Source: JACKJK01 sp046159835
GTDB lineage: Bacteria > Pseudomonadota > Alphaproteobacteria > Rhizobiales > Tepidamorphaceae
Direction: 5' to 3'
DNA: 64,000 nucleotides
NCBI RefSeq assembly: GCF_046159835.1
Contig: NZ_JBJXCY010000001.1
Location: 1,178,001 to 1,242,000, forward strand
Part shown: piece by piece, positions 18,854 through 26,616 of the stretch
Position numbering within the stretch: the stretch's first letter is position 1
Layout: each line of letters starts with the position of its first letter
Program-made: the position numbers and the translations under genes
Notes under the pieces: model-generated
Databases searched by the model: none
What the model was told of the DNA's origin: nothing
What the model saw: only the letters and a program-made list of their open reading frames with translations

Positions 18854-19687
18854 TCAGCGATCCTGCCATTCCGGCTTGCGCTTCTCGATGAAGGCGGTGA
18901 AGCCTTCAACCGAGTCTTCCATCAACAGGTTGTCGACCATGGTCTGCATGGCAAGCTCGTAGGCGTCGTCGAGCGGCATCTGAACCTGCTCGTAGAACAC
19001 TTTTTTGCCAAGGCTGGCGACGGCGGAGGATTTTTCCGCGACTGTGTGCGCCATCGACAGCGTCATGCCCGCCAGTTGCTCGTGCGGCGCGACGTGATTG
19101 ACGAGACCGGCGGACTTCGCTTCCTCCGCGCTCATCATCCGGCCCGTCAGCAGGAGTTCCATCGCGAGCTTGCGGTCGACATTGCGCGACAGCGCAACGG
19201 ACGGCGTGGAGCAGAAGAACCCGACATCGATGCCGTTGACGCCGAAGCGCGCCCGCTCGCTGGCAACCGCCATGTCGCAGGTCGCCACCAGTTGGCACCC
19301 GGCCGCCGTCGCGATGCCCTGGACCTCGGCGATCACCGGCACGCGGCATTTGCGCACCGCGCCCATCAGCCGCGTGCATTGCTGGAAGAGATCGGTGAAG
19401 AACGCCTTGCCCTTGTCCGCATCGTTGCGGTGGGCCTGCATCTCCTTGAGGTCGTGCCCGGCGCAGAACCCGTTGCCCTCGGCGCGGATGACGGCGCAGC
19501 GTACCTCGCTCTCGCGCTCGATCCGGTCGAGCTGCGTTTGAAGCGCGTCCATCGTCTCGACGCTCAGCGTGTTGCGCGATTGCGGGCGATTGAGCGTGAG
19601 GATGCGCACGGCGCCGTCGTTGCGAACCGCGACGGGTGCGCTGTCGTCCTGCCGGGCGTTCTCTGAATGGCTCTCGTGCATGCTCAT
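18854..19687 (-). CDS. Enoyl-CoA hydratase/isomerase family protein (ECHDC3-like)
   Basis: Crotonase-fold acyl-CoA enzyme. The oxyanion-hole segments CAGHDLKEMQ and GIATAAGCQLVATCD are present. At the two catalytic glutamate sites of classical enoyl-CoA hydratase the sequence reads CQL and NGIDVG, so neither glutamate is present and plain hydratase activity is doubtful. The segment VGFFCSTPSVALSRNV resembles the ECHDC3 subgroup. Start chosen at ATG 19687; ATG 19681 is equally possible and an upstream extension looks spurious. It forms an operon with the CoA-binding protein. It is divergent from the thioesterase, sharing a 68-base intergenic region. Confidence 0.83.
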   Translation of the reverse strand: MSMHESHSENARQDDSAPVAVRNDGAVRILTLNRPQSRNTLSVETMDALQTQLDRIERESEVRCAVIRAEGNGFCAGHDLKEMQAHRNDADKGKAFFTDLFQQCTRLMGAVRKCRVPVIAEVQGIATAAGCQLVATCDMAVASERARFGVNGIDVGFFCSTPSVALSRNVDRKLAMELLLTGRMMSAEEAKSAGLVNHVAPHEQLAGMTLSMAHTVAEKSSAVASLGKKVFYEQVQMPLDDAYELAMQTMVDNLLMEDSVEGFTAFIEKRKPEWQDR

Positions 19688-19755
19688 GGGTGGAACCGGA
19701 CCGCTTTCCGTGTCAAATCCGGTCCCGACCATAACCAAGGCAAGAGCGTTTCGCC

Positions 19756-20190
19756 ATGAGCAACGAACTGAAGATGACCGTGGAAGAGCTGGAAACTTTC
19801 ATCGACACGGAGTTTCCGCAGGTCCACCACGGCGGACGCAGCTTTGCCATCGAGGGCATTCGCCCCATGGGCGCGACGGTGCGCCTGTTCTACCACGACC
19901 GGCACCTGCGCCCTGGCGGCACGATCTCCGGCCCGGCAATGATGAGCATAGCGGACTACGCCATGTACATCGCGATACTCGCGCAGCTCGGGCCCGTCGC
20001 GCTCGCGGTGACGACGAACTTCTCCATCAACTTCCTTCGCAAGCCTGAGCAGAAGGACCTGATGGCCGACTGCACGCTGCTGAAACTCGGCAAGCGGCTG
20101 GCGGTCGCCGAGGTTTCCATGCGTTCCGAAGGCAGCGATGACGTGGTTGCCCACGTGGTGGGGACCTATTCGATCCCGCCAAGGGGTTGA
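19756..20190 (+). CDS. PaaI-type hotdog thioesterase
   Basis: A cytoplasmic acyl-CoA thioesterase of about 144 residues. The hotdog-fold signature appears as RPGGTISGPAMMSIADYAMYI, shown partly as GGTISGPAMMSIADY, with an Asp in the usual catalytic position, followed by VTTNFSINFLRK. Substrate unknown. It lies between an enoyl-CoA hydratase-like gene on the other strand and the ribosomal protein operon, and probably forms its own unit. Confidence 0.85.
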   Translation: MSNELKMTVEELETFIDTEFPQVHHGGRSFAIEGIRPMGATVRLFYHDRHLRPGGTISGPAMMSIADYAMYIAILAQLGPVALAVTTNFSINFLRKPEQKDLMADCTLLKLGKRLAVAEVSMRSEGSDDVVAHVVGTYSIPPRG

Positions 20191-20262
20191 GGTAAAATAA
20201 CACCGCAAATTCAAGTGTTTGATTTATTTGAAGTTTTCAAAGGTAGCGGCGGTTTTAATCGG

Positions 20263-20291
20263 TTGACGCCGATCCTGCGCGTCTGTAGATA
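20263..20291 (+). promoter_or_regulatory. Sigma-70 type promoter of rplM-rpsI
   Basis: A -35 box TTGACG (20263-20268), a 17-base spacer and a -10 box TAGATA (20286-20291). Transcription would start near 20298, leaving a leader of about 70 bases before rplM. The leader could hold an autoregulatory site, but no specific structure was recognised. Confidence 0.65.
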
Positions 20292-20367
20292 ACCGGCTTC
20301 GAATTGCGCGCCGCGCGCGTCTCACGTTCGTTTGCGCGGTGCATCCCGAGTAAGAAAGAGCAAATCC

Positions 20368-20835
20368 ATGAAAACGACCATTTCGGTGAAGCCCGCCGAA
20401 GTCGAGAAGAAGTGGGTGCTGATCGACGGTGAGAACCTCGTCGTGGGTCGCCTGGCGTCGCTGATCGCCAAGCGTCTGCGCGGCAAGCACCTCCCGACCT
20501 TCACCCCGCACGTCGACTGCGGCGACAACATCATCGTCATCAATGCCGACAAGGTGGCTTTCACCGGCAACAAGCTGCTGAAGAAGGTCTACTACCGTCA
20601 CACCGGTCATCCCGGCGGCATCAAGGAAGCCCGCGCCAGCGACATCATCACTGGCCGCTTCCCCGAGCGCATCCTCGAAAAGGCCGTCGAGCGCATGATG
20701 CCGGGTGGCCCGCTCTCGCGCCGCCAGATGAAGAACCTGAAAATCTATGCAGGCACCGAGCACCCGCACGAGGCGCAGCAGCCCGTGACGCTCGACGTCG
20801 CCTCCATGAACTCCAAGAACGTGAGGCAGGCATGA
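20368..20835 (+). CDS. rplM: 50S ribosomal protein L13
   Basis: Large-subunit ribosomal protein. It begins MKTTISVKPAEVEKKWVLID and carries GRLASLIAKRLRGKH and YRHTGHPGG, both diagnostic of L13. 155 residues, normal length. ATG 20368 is used because the ribosome site AAGAAAGAG lies seven bases upstream; the open frame continues upstream without homology. The stop overlaps the rpsI start by ATGA, the usual L13-S9 coupling. Confidence 0.97.
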   Translation: MKTTISVKPAEVEKKWVLIDGENLVVGRLASLIAKRLRGKHLPTFTPHVDCGDNIIVINADKVAFTGNKLLKKVYYRHTGHPGGIKEARASDIITGRFPERILEKAVERMMPGGPLSRRQMKNLKIYAGTEHPHEAQQPVTLDVASMNSKNVRQA

Positions 20836-21320
20836 CCGAGGAATCCATCAACTCGCTCGAAGAGCTGGGTGGCGCGATGGGCGAGACGCCCGTCGTGGAA
20901 TCGGCCCCGGTGCACGAACAGAAGCTTGACGCCCAGGGCCGCGCCTACGCGACCGGCAAGCGCAAGGACGCCATCGCCCGCGTCTGGATCAAGCCGGGCG
21001 GCGGCCGCATCATCATCAACGGCAAGCCGTATGACGAGTATTTCGGCCGTCCGGTGCTGCGCATGCTGCTCCAGCAGCCGCTGGAAGTCGCACAGCGCAC
21101 CGGCCAGTACGACATCAACTGCACGGTCACCGGTGGCGGCCTGTCCGGCCAGGCCGGCGCGGTGCGGCACGGTGTGTCGAAGGCGCTCACCTATTTCGAG
21201 CCGGAGCTTCGCGGCGTCCTCAAGAAGGGCGGCTTCCTGACCCGCGACCCGCGCGTCGTCGAGCGCAAGAAGTACGGCCGCGCCAAGGCCCGCCGCAGCT
21301 TCCAGTTCTCCAAGCGCTAA
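20832..21320 (+). CDS. rpsI: 30S ribosomal protein S9
   Basis: Small-subunit ribosomal protein. It has a 30-residue acidic N-terminal extension common in alphaproteobacteria. The S9 core follows: YATGKRKDAIARVWI, GRPVLRMLLQQPL, GGGLSGQAGAVRHG and the basic tail ending RRSFQFSKR, which reaches the P-site tRNA. 162 residues. It overlaps rplM by four bases and is followed by a terminator hairpin. Confidence 0.97.
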   Translation: MTEESINSLEELGGAMGETPVVESAPVHEQKLDAQGRAYATGKRKDAIARVWIKPGGGRIIINGKPYDEYFGRPVLRMLLQQPLEVAQRTGQYDINCTVTGGGLSGQAGAVRHGVSKALTYFEPELRGVLKKGGFLTRDPRVVERKKYGRAKARRSFQFSKR

Positions 21321-21349
21321 TCTTTCGCGCTTCACGCCAGATCGGATCA

Positions 21350-21380
21350 GGGCCGCGGAATTTCCGTGGCCCTTTTCTTT
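21350..21380 (+). terminator. Rho-independent terminator of rplM-rpsI
   Basis: Stem GGGCCGCGGA / TCCGTGGCCC with one G-U pair, the loop ATT, followed by TTTTCTTT. It lies 30 bases after the rpsI stop. Confidence 0.85.
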
Positions 21381-21557
21381 GCCGGCAACACTGCTTTCCG
21401 CCCGTTATGCCGGCTGTTCGGTCAGATGCCCGGTGAATTCACCACCCTGCGACCCTAGATGCCCAAGATATGGGCGCGCCTGCGGTTGAGGCTTTTCATC
21501 GCCACTGGCTATGATTTGCCTCGCGCGCCTCGCGCACGACGAAAGGGAGCAGGTTCG

Positions 21558-22712
21558 ATGCATCTTGGAATTCTCACCGGCGGGGGCGATGTCCCCGGTC
21601 TCAATCCGGCGATCAAGGCCGTCGTCGAGCAGGCCCACGCGCGCGGATGGCGCGTGACCGGCTTCCGGCGCGGCTGGGCCGGCCCGGTGAATTCCGACCC
21701 GGCGAACCTTGAGGCGACCGCCAAGGCCCGCATCGAACTGACGCCGGACAACGTGCGCGGCATCGACCGCACCGGCGGCACCATGCTGCACACCTCGCGC
21801 ACCAACCCATCGCGCATTGCGGGCAAGGACCTGCCGGACTTCCTGTCTCACAGGGCAGGGGCCAACCCGGACGATAAGGTCGACATCACCGATCACGTCC
21901 TGTCGGTGCTGGATGCCCTCAAGATCGACGTGCTTGTCGCCATCGGCGGCGACGACACGCTGTCCTATGCATCGCGCCTGCACCAGGAAGGCGCGAAGAC
22001 CATGTGCATTCCCAAGACCATGGACAACGATGTCTTCGGCACCGAGTACTGCATAGGCTTCTCGACCTGCGTCACGCGCTCGGTGGAACTGATCGGCCAG
22101 TTGCGCACCCCAGTCGGCAGCCACGAGCGGTTTCTCGTGGTCGAGATGTTCGGGCGCAACTGCGGCCTGACCTCGCTGATGGCGGGCTATCTCGCCGACA
22201 CCGACCGCACCCTGATTGCCGAAGTTCCGTTCAGCCTCGACCGTCTGTCGGACCTGATGCTTGAGGATCGCAAGGCGAGCCTCTCCAACTACGCCATTGC
22301 TGTCGTATCGGAAGGCGCGAGTGTCACCGGCGAGGATATCCTCGAAAGCGGTTCGGCGGACGCCTACGGCCATCGCAAGCTGGGCGGCATCGGCCAGCGC
22401 GTGGGCGAGGGGCTGAAGGAGCGCACCGGCGTGAACGTCATGGTGCAGAACCTAGGCTACCTGCTGCGCGCCGGCGCGCCCGATGCGCTGGACCGGCTGA
22501 TCCCCAAGAACTACGGCATCCAGACGGTGCGCCTCATCGAGGAGGGCAAGACCGGGCTGATGGTCGCCATCGAGAAGGGCTGCTACACGACGAAGCCGGC
22601 GGATATTTCCATGCAGGGCGAGCGCCGCGTCGACGTGGAGCGCATGTACGACGTGGACGCCTACCGTCCACGCACGCCGGACCTGCTGGGCACGCCGATC
22701 TATCTCGGCTAG
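21558..22712 (+). CDS. pfp: Pyrophosphate-dependent 6-phosphofructokinase
   Basis: Phosphofructokinase-family enzyme acting between fructose 6-phosphate and fructose 1,6-bisphosphate. LGILTGGGDVPGLN is the N-terminal glycine loop. Two positions decide the phosphoryl donor: AIGGDDTLS has Asp where ATP enzymes have Gly (GGDGS), and IPKTMDND has Lys where E. coli PfkA has Gly. Both are the signature of PPi-dependent, reversible enzymes. 384 residues from ATG 21558, with GGGAG eight bases before it; the upstream extension is not conserved-looking. It stands between the L13-S9 operon and argC and probably has its own transcript. Confidence 0.9.
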   Translation: MHLGILTGGGDVPGLNPAIKAVVEQAHARGWRVTGFRRGWAGPVNSDPANLEATAKARIELTPDNVRGIDRTGGTMLHTSRTNPSRIAGKDLPDFLSHRAGANPDDKVDITDHVLSVLDALKIDVLVAIGGDDTLSYASRLHQEGAKTMCIPKTMDNDVFGTEYCIGFSTCVTRSVELIGQLRTPVGSHERFLVVEMFGRNCGLTSLMAGYLADTDRTLIAEVPFSLDRLSDLMLEDRKASLSNYAIAVVSEGASVTGEDILESGSADAYGHRKLGGIGQRVGEGLKERTGVNVMVQNLGYLLRAGAPDALDRLIPKNYGIQTVRLIEEGKTGLMVAIEKGCYTTKPADISMQGERRVDVERMYDVDAYRPRTPDLLGTPIYLG

Positions 22713-22823
22713 GGATCGGCCAAAGCCCGAGCCTTTCGCCCGGCGCAATCCAACCCCACGTTACTAGCCCTGTCGCAGCGCGCGCGGATTTGCTATGCCC
22801 GCCGCCTGCAAGGAGACATTCAC

Positions 22824-23879
22824 ATGGTCGATGCCATTCTCAAGGTCGGTGTACTTGGCGCATCCGGATATACCGGAGCGGACGCCGTGCGCCTTGCCAT
22901 GACCCACCCCAACATGGAACTCGCGGCGCTGACCGCGAACACCCATGCGGGCAAGCCCATGTCGGCGGTCTATCCGCATCTGGGCTACTCCGGCTTGCCG
23001 GACCTTACCACCGTGGAGGACACGGACTGGTCGCAGGTCGATGTCGTGTTCTGCGGCCTGCCGCACGGCACCACGCAGGACATCACCCGCGACGTGCTGA
23101 AAGCGCACCCGCACGTCAAGTTCATCGACATGTCGGCGGACTTCCGGCTGCGCGACCCGGCCGTCTACGAGGAATGGTACGGCCGCCCGCACACCGCCAT
23201 GGACATGCAGGGCGAGGCCGTCTACGGCCTGACCGAGCACAACCGCGAGGCCGTTTCGGCTGCGCGGCTCGTTGCCTGTCCCGGTTGCTACCCGACCGCC
23301 GTGCTGCTGGGCCTGTTGCCCGTGGCGCGCGCCGGGCTGATCTCCATGTCCGACATCGTCATCGACGCGAAATCCGGCGTGTCCGGTGCTGGCCGCAGCC
23401 TGAAGGAAAACACCCTGTTCTGCGAGGCAGGCGAGGGGCTTTCGCCCTATGGCGTGACGAAGCATCGCCACATGCCCGAGATCGAGCAGGAACTCACTGC
23501 TGCCAGCGGCACGGAAACCATTGTCTCCTTCACGCCGCACCTTGCGCCCATGAGCCGTGGCGAACTGGTGACGATGTACGTGAAGCTGGAAGGCGGCAAC
23601 AAGGCCGCCGACCTCAAGGCCGCGTTCAAGAAGGCCTATGACGATGAGCCCTTCGTCCACGTTCTGGACGGGGCGGTCGCGCCGTCGACGCAGATGATCC
23701 GTGGCTCCAATCACTGCCTCATCAACGTGTTCGACGACCGCGCGTCGGGCCGCGCGATTATCATTTCCACGCTCGACAACCTCGTGAAGGGGTCGGCGGG
23801 GCAGGCGATCCAAAACATGAATGTGATGTTCGGTCTCGACGAGACGACCGGCCTGCAACAGCTGGCACTGTTCCCCTGA
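22824..23879 (+). CDS. argC: N-acetyl-gamma-glutamyl-phosphate reductase
   Basis: Third step of arginine biosynthesis: NADPH-dependent reduction of N-acetylglutamyl phosphate to the semialdehyde. The N-terminal loop VGVLGASGYTGADAVRL binds NADP, LVACPGCYPTAVLLGL carries the catalytic Cys, and NHCLINVFDDRASGRAIIIS is the conserved C-terminal region. 351 residues, full length. ATG 22824 follows AAGGAGA. The neighbourhood after rpsI is usual in Rhizobiales, here with pfp in between. Confidence 0.95.
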   Translation: MVDAILKVGVLGASGYTGADAVRLAMTHPNMELAALTANTHAGKPMSAVYPHLGYSGLPDLTTVEDTDWSQVDVVFCGLPHGTTQDITRDVLKAHPHVKFIDMSADFRLRDPAVYEEWYGRPHTAMDMQGEAVYGLTEHNREAVSAARLVACPGCYPTAVLLGLLPVARAGLISMSDIVIDAKSGVSGAGRSLKENTLFCEAGEGLSPYGVTKHRHMPEIEQELTAASGTETIVSFTPHLAPMSRGELVTMYVKLEGGNKAADLKAAFKKAYDDEPFVHVLDGAVAPSTQMIRGSNHCLINVFDDRASGRAIIISTLDNLVKGSAGQAIQNMNVMFGLDETTGLQQLALFP

Positions 23880-23901
23880 TCGGGCAAATGGAGAGAACGG
23901 A

Positions 23902-24300
23902 ATGAGCCTGCCGGTAAAGTTCGATCATTGCGTCGTCCACGTCTCCGACTGGGAGACCTGCAACGCGTTCTACGAAAAGGTGCTCGGCGCGGAAGTCGTG
24001 GATGTGCCAAAGGGCAAGTGGGCCTACCGCTTCGCCAATGCGCAGCTGAACCTGCACGGGCCGGACGGGATCGGCCACCCGCGTGCCGGTGTGCCGGTCA
24101 TGCCGGGCAACTCCGACCTGTGCTTCGAGTGGGAAGGCCCGATCAGCGGCGCGGTTGCGCATCTTGAAACGTGCGACGTCAAGATCGAACTCGGTCCCGT
24201 CCGCCGTTTCGGCTCGAAGGGCGAGGGCACCAGCGTCTATTTCCGCGATCCCGACGGCTCGCTGCTGGAATTCATTTCCTACGAACTCGACGAAGGCTGA
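23902..24300 (+). CDS. VOC family protein (glyoxalase/bleomycin-resistance fold)
   Basis: A single-domain vicinal-oxygen-chelate protein of about 132 residues. The start FDHCVVHVSDWETCNAFYEKVLG, seen here as HCVVHVSDWETCNAFYE, places a metal-ligand His early, and VYFRDPDGSLLEFISYE gives the terminal Glu. Metal-dependent lyase or dioxygenase chemistry is usual, but the substrate is unknown. It lies 22 bases after argC on the same strand and is probably co-transcribed, and it is convergent with phaC. Confidence 0.83.
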   Translation: MSLPVKFDHCVVHVSDWETCNAFYEKVLGAEVVDVPKGKWAYRFANAQLNLHGPDGIGHPRAGVPVMPGNSDLCFEWEGPISGAVAHLETCDVKIELGPVRRFGSKGEGTSVYFRDPDGSLLEFISYELDEG

Positions 24301-24333
24301 TCCTGGCTGGCCCGCGGGCCGGTCCGATCGCTC

Positions 24334-26145
24334 TTAGGCCTGCACCTTCACATAGGCGCCCGGCGCGTCCTCGATGGGCTTGAGCTTGCCGCCACCGGGC
24401 TCGCGCGCATCCACCGTCTTGTCGTTGTGGCCTTCGATCCACTTCTGCCAGTAGGGCCACCACGAGCCTTCGGTCTCCTTGGCCTTGGTGAGCCAGGTCT
24501 CGTAGTCGGTGCCGTCGGTCCACGGCTTCTTGCCGGTCCAGAACTGGTACTTCTTCTTGGCCGGCGGATTGACGACGCCCGCGATGTGGCCTGATCCGGC
24601 CAGCACGTAGTCCACCGGCCCGCCGAAGCACTTGGACCCCTCGTAGACCGATTTCGCCGGGGCGATGTGGTCTTCTCGCGTCGCCAGGTTGAAGATCGGC
24701 GTCTTCACCTTCGACATGTCGATCTTCACGCCTTCGATTTCCATCTCTCCCTTGGAGAGCCGATTCTCGAGGTAGCAACTGCGCAGGTAGAACGAGTGGT
24801 TCGCCGCCGGCATCCGCGTGGAATCGGAGTTCCAGTAGAGCAGGTCGAAGGGGAAGGGCTTGCGGCCCTTCAGGTAGTTGCTGACGACATACGGCCAGAT
24901 GAGATCGTTGGCGCGGAGCATGTTGAAGGCGGTCGCCATGCGGCTGCCGGCGAGGTAGCCGGTGCGCTGCATCTCTTCCTCCACCGCCGCAACCTGTTCC
25001 TCGTCGACGAAGACCTTCAGGTCGCCGGCATAGGTGAAGTCGACCTGCGTCGTGAGCAGCGTCGCGGTCTCGATGCGCTTGTCGCCCATCTTGGCCATGT
25101 ATCCGAGCGTGATCGCGAGCAACGTGCCGCCGACGCAGTAGCCGACCGCGTTGACCTTCTTCTCGCCGGTGGCCTCCTTGATGACGTCCAGCGCCGTCAG
25201 CGGGCCTTCCTTGATGTAGTCGGCGAAGGATTTCTTCGCGAGTTCGGTATCCGGGTTCACCCACGAGATGACGAAGACCGTGTGTCCTTCCTCGACCGCC
25301 CAGCGGATGAAGGATTTGTCCGAGTTGAGATCGAGAATGTAGAACTTGTTGATCCACGGCGGCACGATCAGCAGCGGGCGCTTCAGCACCTTTTTGGTCG
25401 TCGGCGTGTACTGGATCAGCTGCATCAGGTCGTTCTGGAAGACGACCTTGCCCGGCGTCATGGCGAGGTTGACGCCAACCCCGAACTCTCCCGGGTCGGA
25501 TTGGCGCAGCTTCAGCTCGCCGTGGCCGCGCTCGATGTCCTCGGCCAGCATCCGCATGCCGTTGACGAGGTTCTCGCCGTTGTGCTCAAGCGTCTCGCGC
25601 ATGATTTCCGGGTTGGTGAACACGAAGTTCGAGGGTGCCAGCGCGGCCGACAGCTGCTTGATGTAGAACTGCGCCTTGTGGCGGGTGTGCTCGTCCAGCC
25701 CCTCTGTGGCTTCGACGATGTTCTCCGCCCAGCGCGAGGTCATCAGGTAGGCCTGCTTGATGAAGTCGAACAGCGGGTGGTTCTGCCACTCAGGGTCCTT
25801 GAAGCGGCGGTCACCGGCTTCCGGCTCGACGGTGGGCTTCACAACCTCACCGGAGAAGCGGCGCAGCGTGTTGGTCCACAGCGTCATGTACTGGCTGGTG
25901 AGCGCGGACTGCGCCTCGACCATCTTCGCCGGGTTGGTGCTCCATTTCTCTGCGATCTGCGCGAGCGTCTTCAATGCCTGGGCGGTTTCCGCCGCCATCA
26001 GCATCTTTGCCTCGCCGCGCTCGCGCGGGCCCAGCATGGCGGCGACGGCCTTGCCGGTTTCCTCCGTCAGCAGCGCGAGATTCTGCGCCAGTGCTTCGGG
26101 ATCCTTGATCTGGTAGGGAACGGTCGGTGTCGGGTCGGTATCCAT
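24334..26145 (-). CDS. phaC: Class I poly(3-hydroxyalkanoate) synthase
   Basis: Polymerises (R)-3-hydroxyacyl-CoA into PHA storage granules. The lipase-like box GYCVGG holds the catalytic Cys. REDHIAPAKSVYEGSK provides the Asp region and AGSGHIAGVVNPP the His. The N-terminal domain starts with PYQIKDPEALAQNLALLTEE, typical of the family. ATG 26145 gives 603 residues, right for class I; the open frame runs further upstream but without family likeness. A 12-base palindrome lies about 36 bases upstream. No phaA/B/R genes are in the window. It is divergent from the small lipoprotein gene. Confidence 0.94.
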   Translation of the reverse strand: MDTDPTPTVPYQIKDPEALAQNLALLTEETGKAVAAMLGPRERGEAKMLMAAETAQALKTLAQIAEKWSTNPAKMVEAQSALTSQYMTLWTNTLRRFSGEVVKPTVEPEAGDRRFKDPEWQNHPLFDFIKQAYLMTSRWAENIVEATEGLDEHTRHKAQFYIKQLSAALAPSNFVFTNPEIMRETLEHNGENLVNGMRMLAEDIERGHGELKLRQSDPGEFGVGVNLAMTPGKVVFQNDLMQLIQYTPTTKKVLKRPLLIVPPWINKFYILDLNSDKSFIRWAVEEGHTVFVISWVNPDTELAKKSFADYIKEGPLTALDVIKEATGEKKVNAVGYCVGGTLLAITLGYMAKMGDKRIETATLLTTQVDFTYAGDLKVFVDEEQVAAVEEEMQRTGYLAGSRMATAFNMLRANDLIWPYVVSNYLKGRKPFPFDLLYWNSDSTRMPAANHSFYLRSCYLENRLSKGEMEIEGVKIDMSKVKTPIFNLATREDHIAPAKSVYEGSKCFGGPVDYVLAGSGHIAGVVNPPAKKKYQFWTGKKPWTDGTDYETWLTKAKETEGSWWPYWQKWIEGHNDKTVDAREPGGGKLKPIEDAPGAYVKVQA

Positions 26146-26180
26146 GCGGTCCGTCGGCGTCCTTGAGCGTTTCCATGTTG

Positions 26181-26192
26181 CGTTGCGCAACG
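26181..26192. promoter_or_regulatory. 12-bp perfect palindrome upstream of phaC (candidate operator)
   Basis: CGTTGCGCAACG, 36-47 bases upstream of the phaC start and about 90 bases from the divergent lipoprotein gene. Position and symmetry suit a repressor site, but no factor can be named. Confidence 0.35.
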
Positions 26193-26282
26193 TATTCTTG
26201 ATCTTGTTCTTCTTTTCTTCTGCCACAATGCGGGCGTAGGGCCAACTCGGCGTAAATACCGAGTGTGACACTGGAGTGATGT

Positions 26283-26588
26283 ATGTGTGAAGGCGTGGGA
26301 CCCCGTGCAACGGCAGTTCGGCGCAATATTTCGCTCCTCGCAGCAGCAACCGCCTGCCTCGTGCTGGCGGGTTGCGCCGGTGCCCGCGACATACCCCCGC
26401 TGCGCCCGGACCTGCCGAGCGATCTGCGCCAGTCGCCGCCGGGGTCGGCGCCGGACTTCCGAAAGCCTCCACCGCGGCCCGACGCCCCGGTGAAGACGCA
26501 GGAAGAAAAGGAAGCTGCGCTGGAAGAGCTTGAAACCTTGCGTGAAACGCACGAAAACAGCACCCGAAGGGCGATCACAGGCCGCTGA
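26283..26588 (+). CDS. Small proline-rich lipoprotein
   Basis: A predicted lipoprotein of 101 residues. The N-terminus has basic residues, a hydrophobic core and the lipobox LAGC with Cys near residue 31. The mature part is Pro-rich (about 33-70) and then Glu-rich and helical (EEKEAALEELETLRETHE). GGAG lies six bases before ATG 26283. The stop is about 28 bases before the aminotransferase start, so co-transcription is likely. I do not recognise a family beyond short alphaproteobacterial lipoproteins upstream of this aminotransferase. Confidence 0.7.
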   Translation: MCEGVGPRATAVRRNISLLAAATACLVLAGCAGARDIPPLRPDLPSDLRQSPPGSAPDFRKPPPRPDAPVKTQEEKEAALEELETLRETHENSTRRAITGR

Positions 26589-26616
26589 TCTGGACAGCGC
26601 CGCCACGGAGCAGACC

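Noticed and set aside
24301..24333. GGCCCGCGGGCC palindrome between VOC and phaC genes as terminator
   Set aside because: It has no loop or T-run; at most a weak hairpin between convergent genes.
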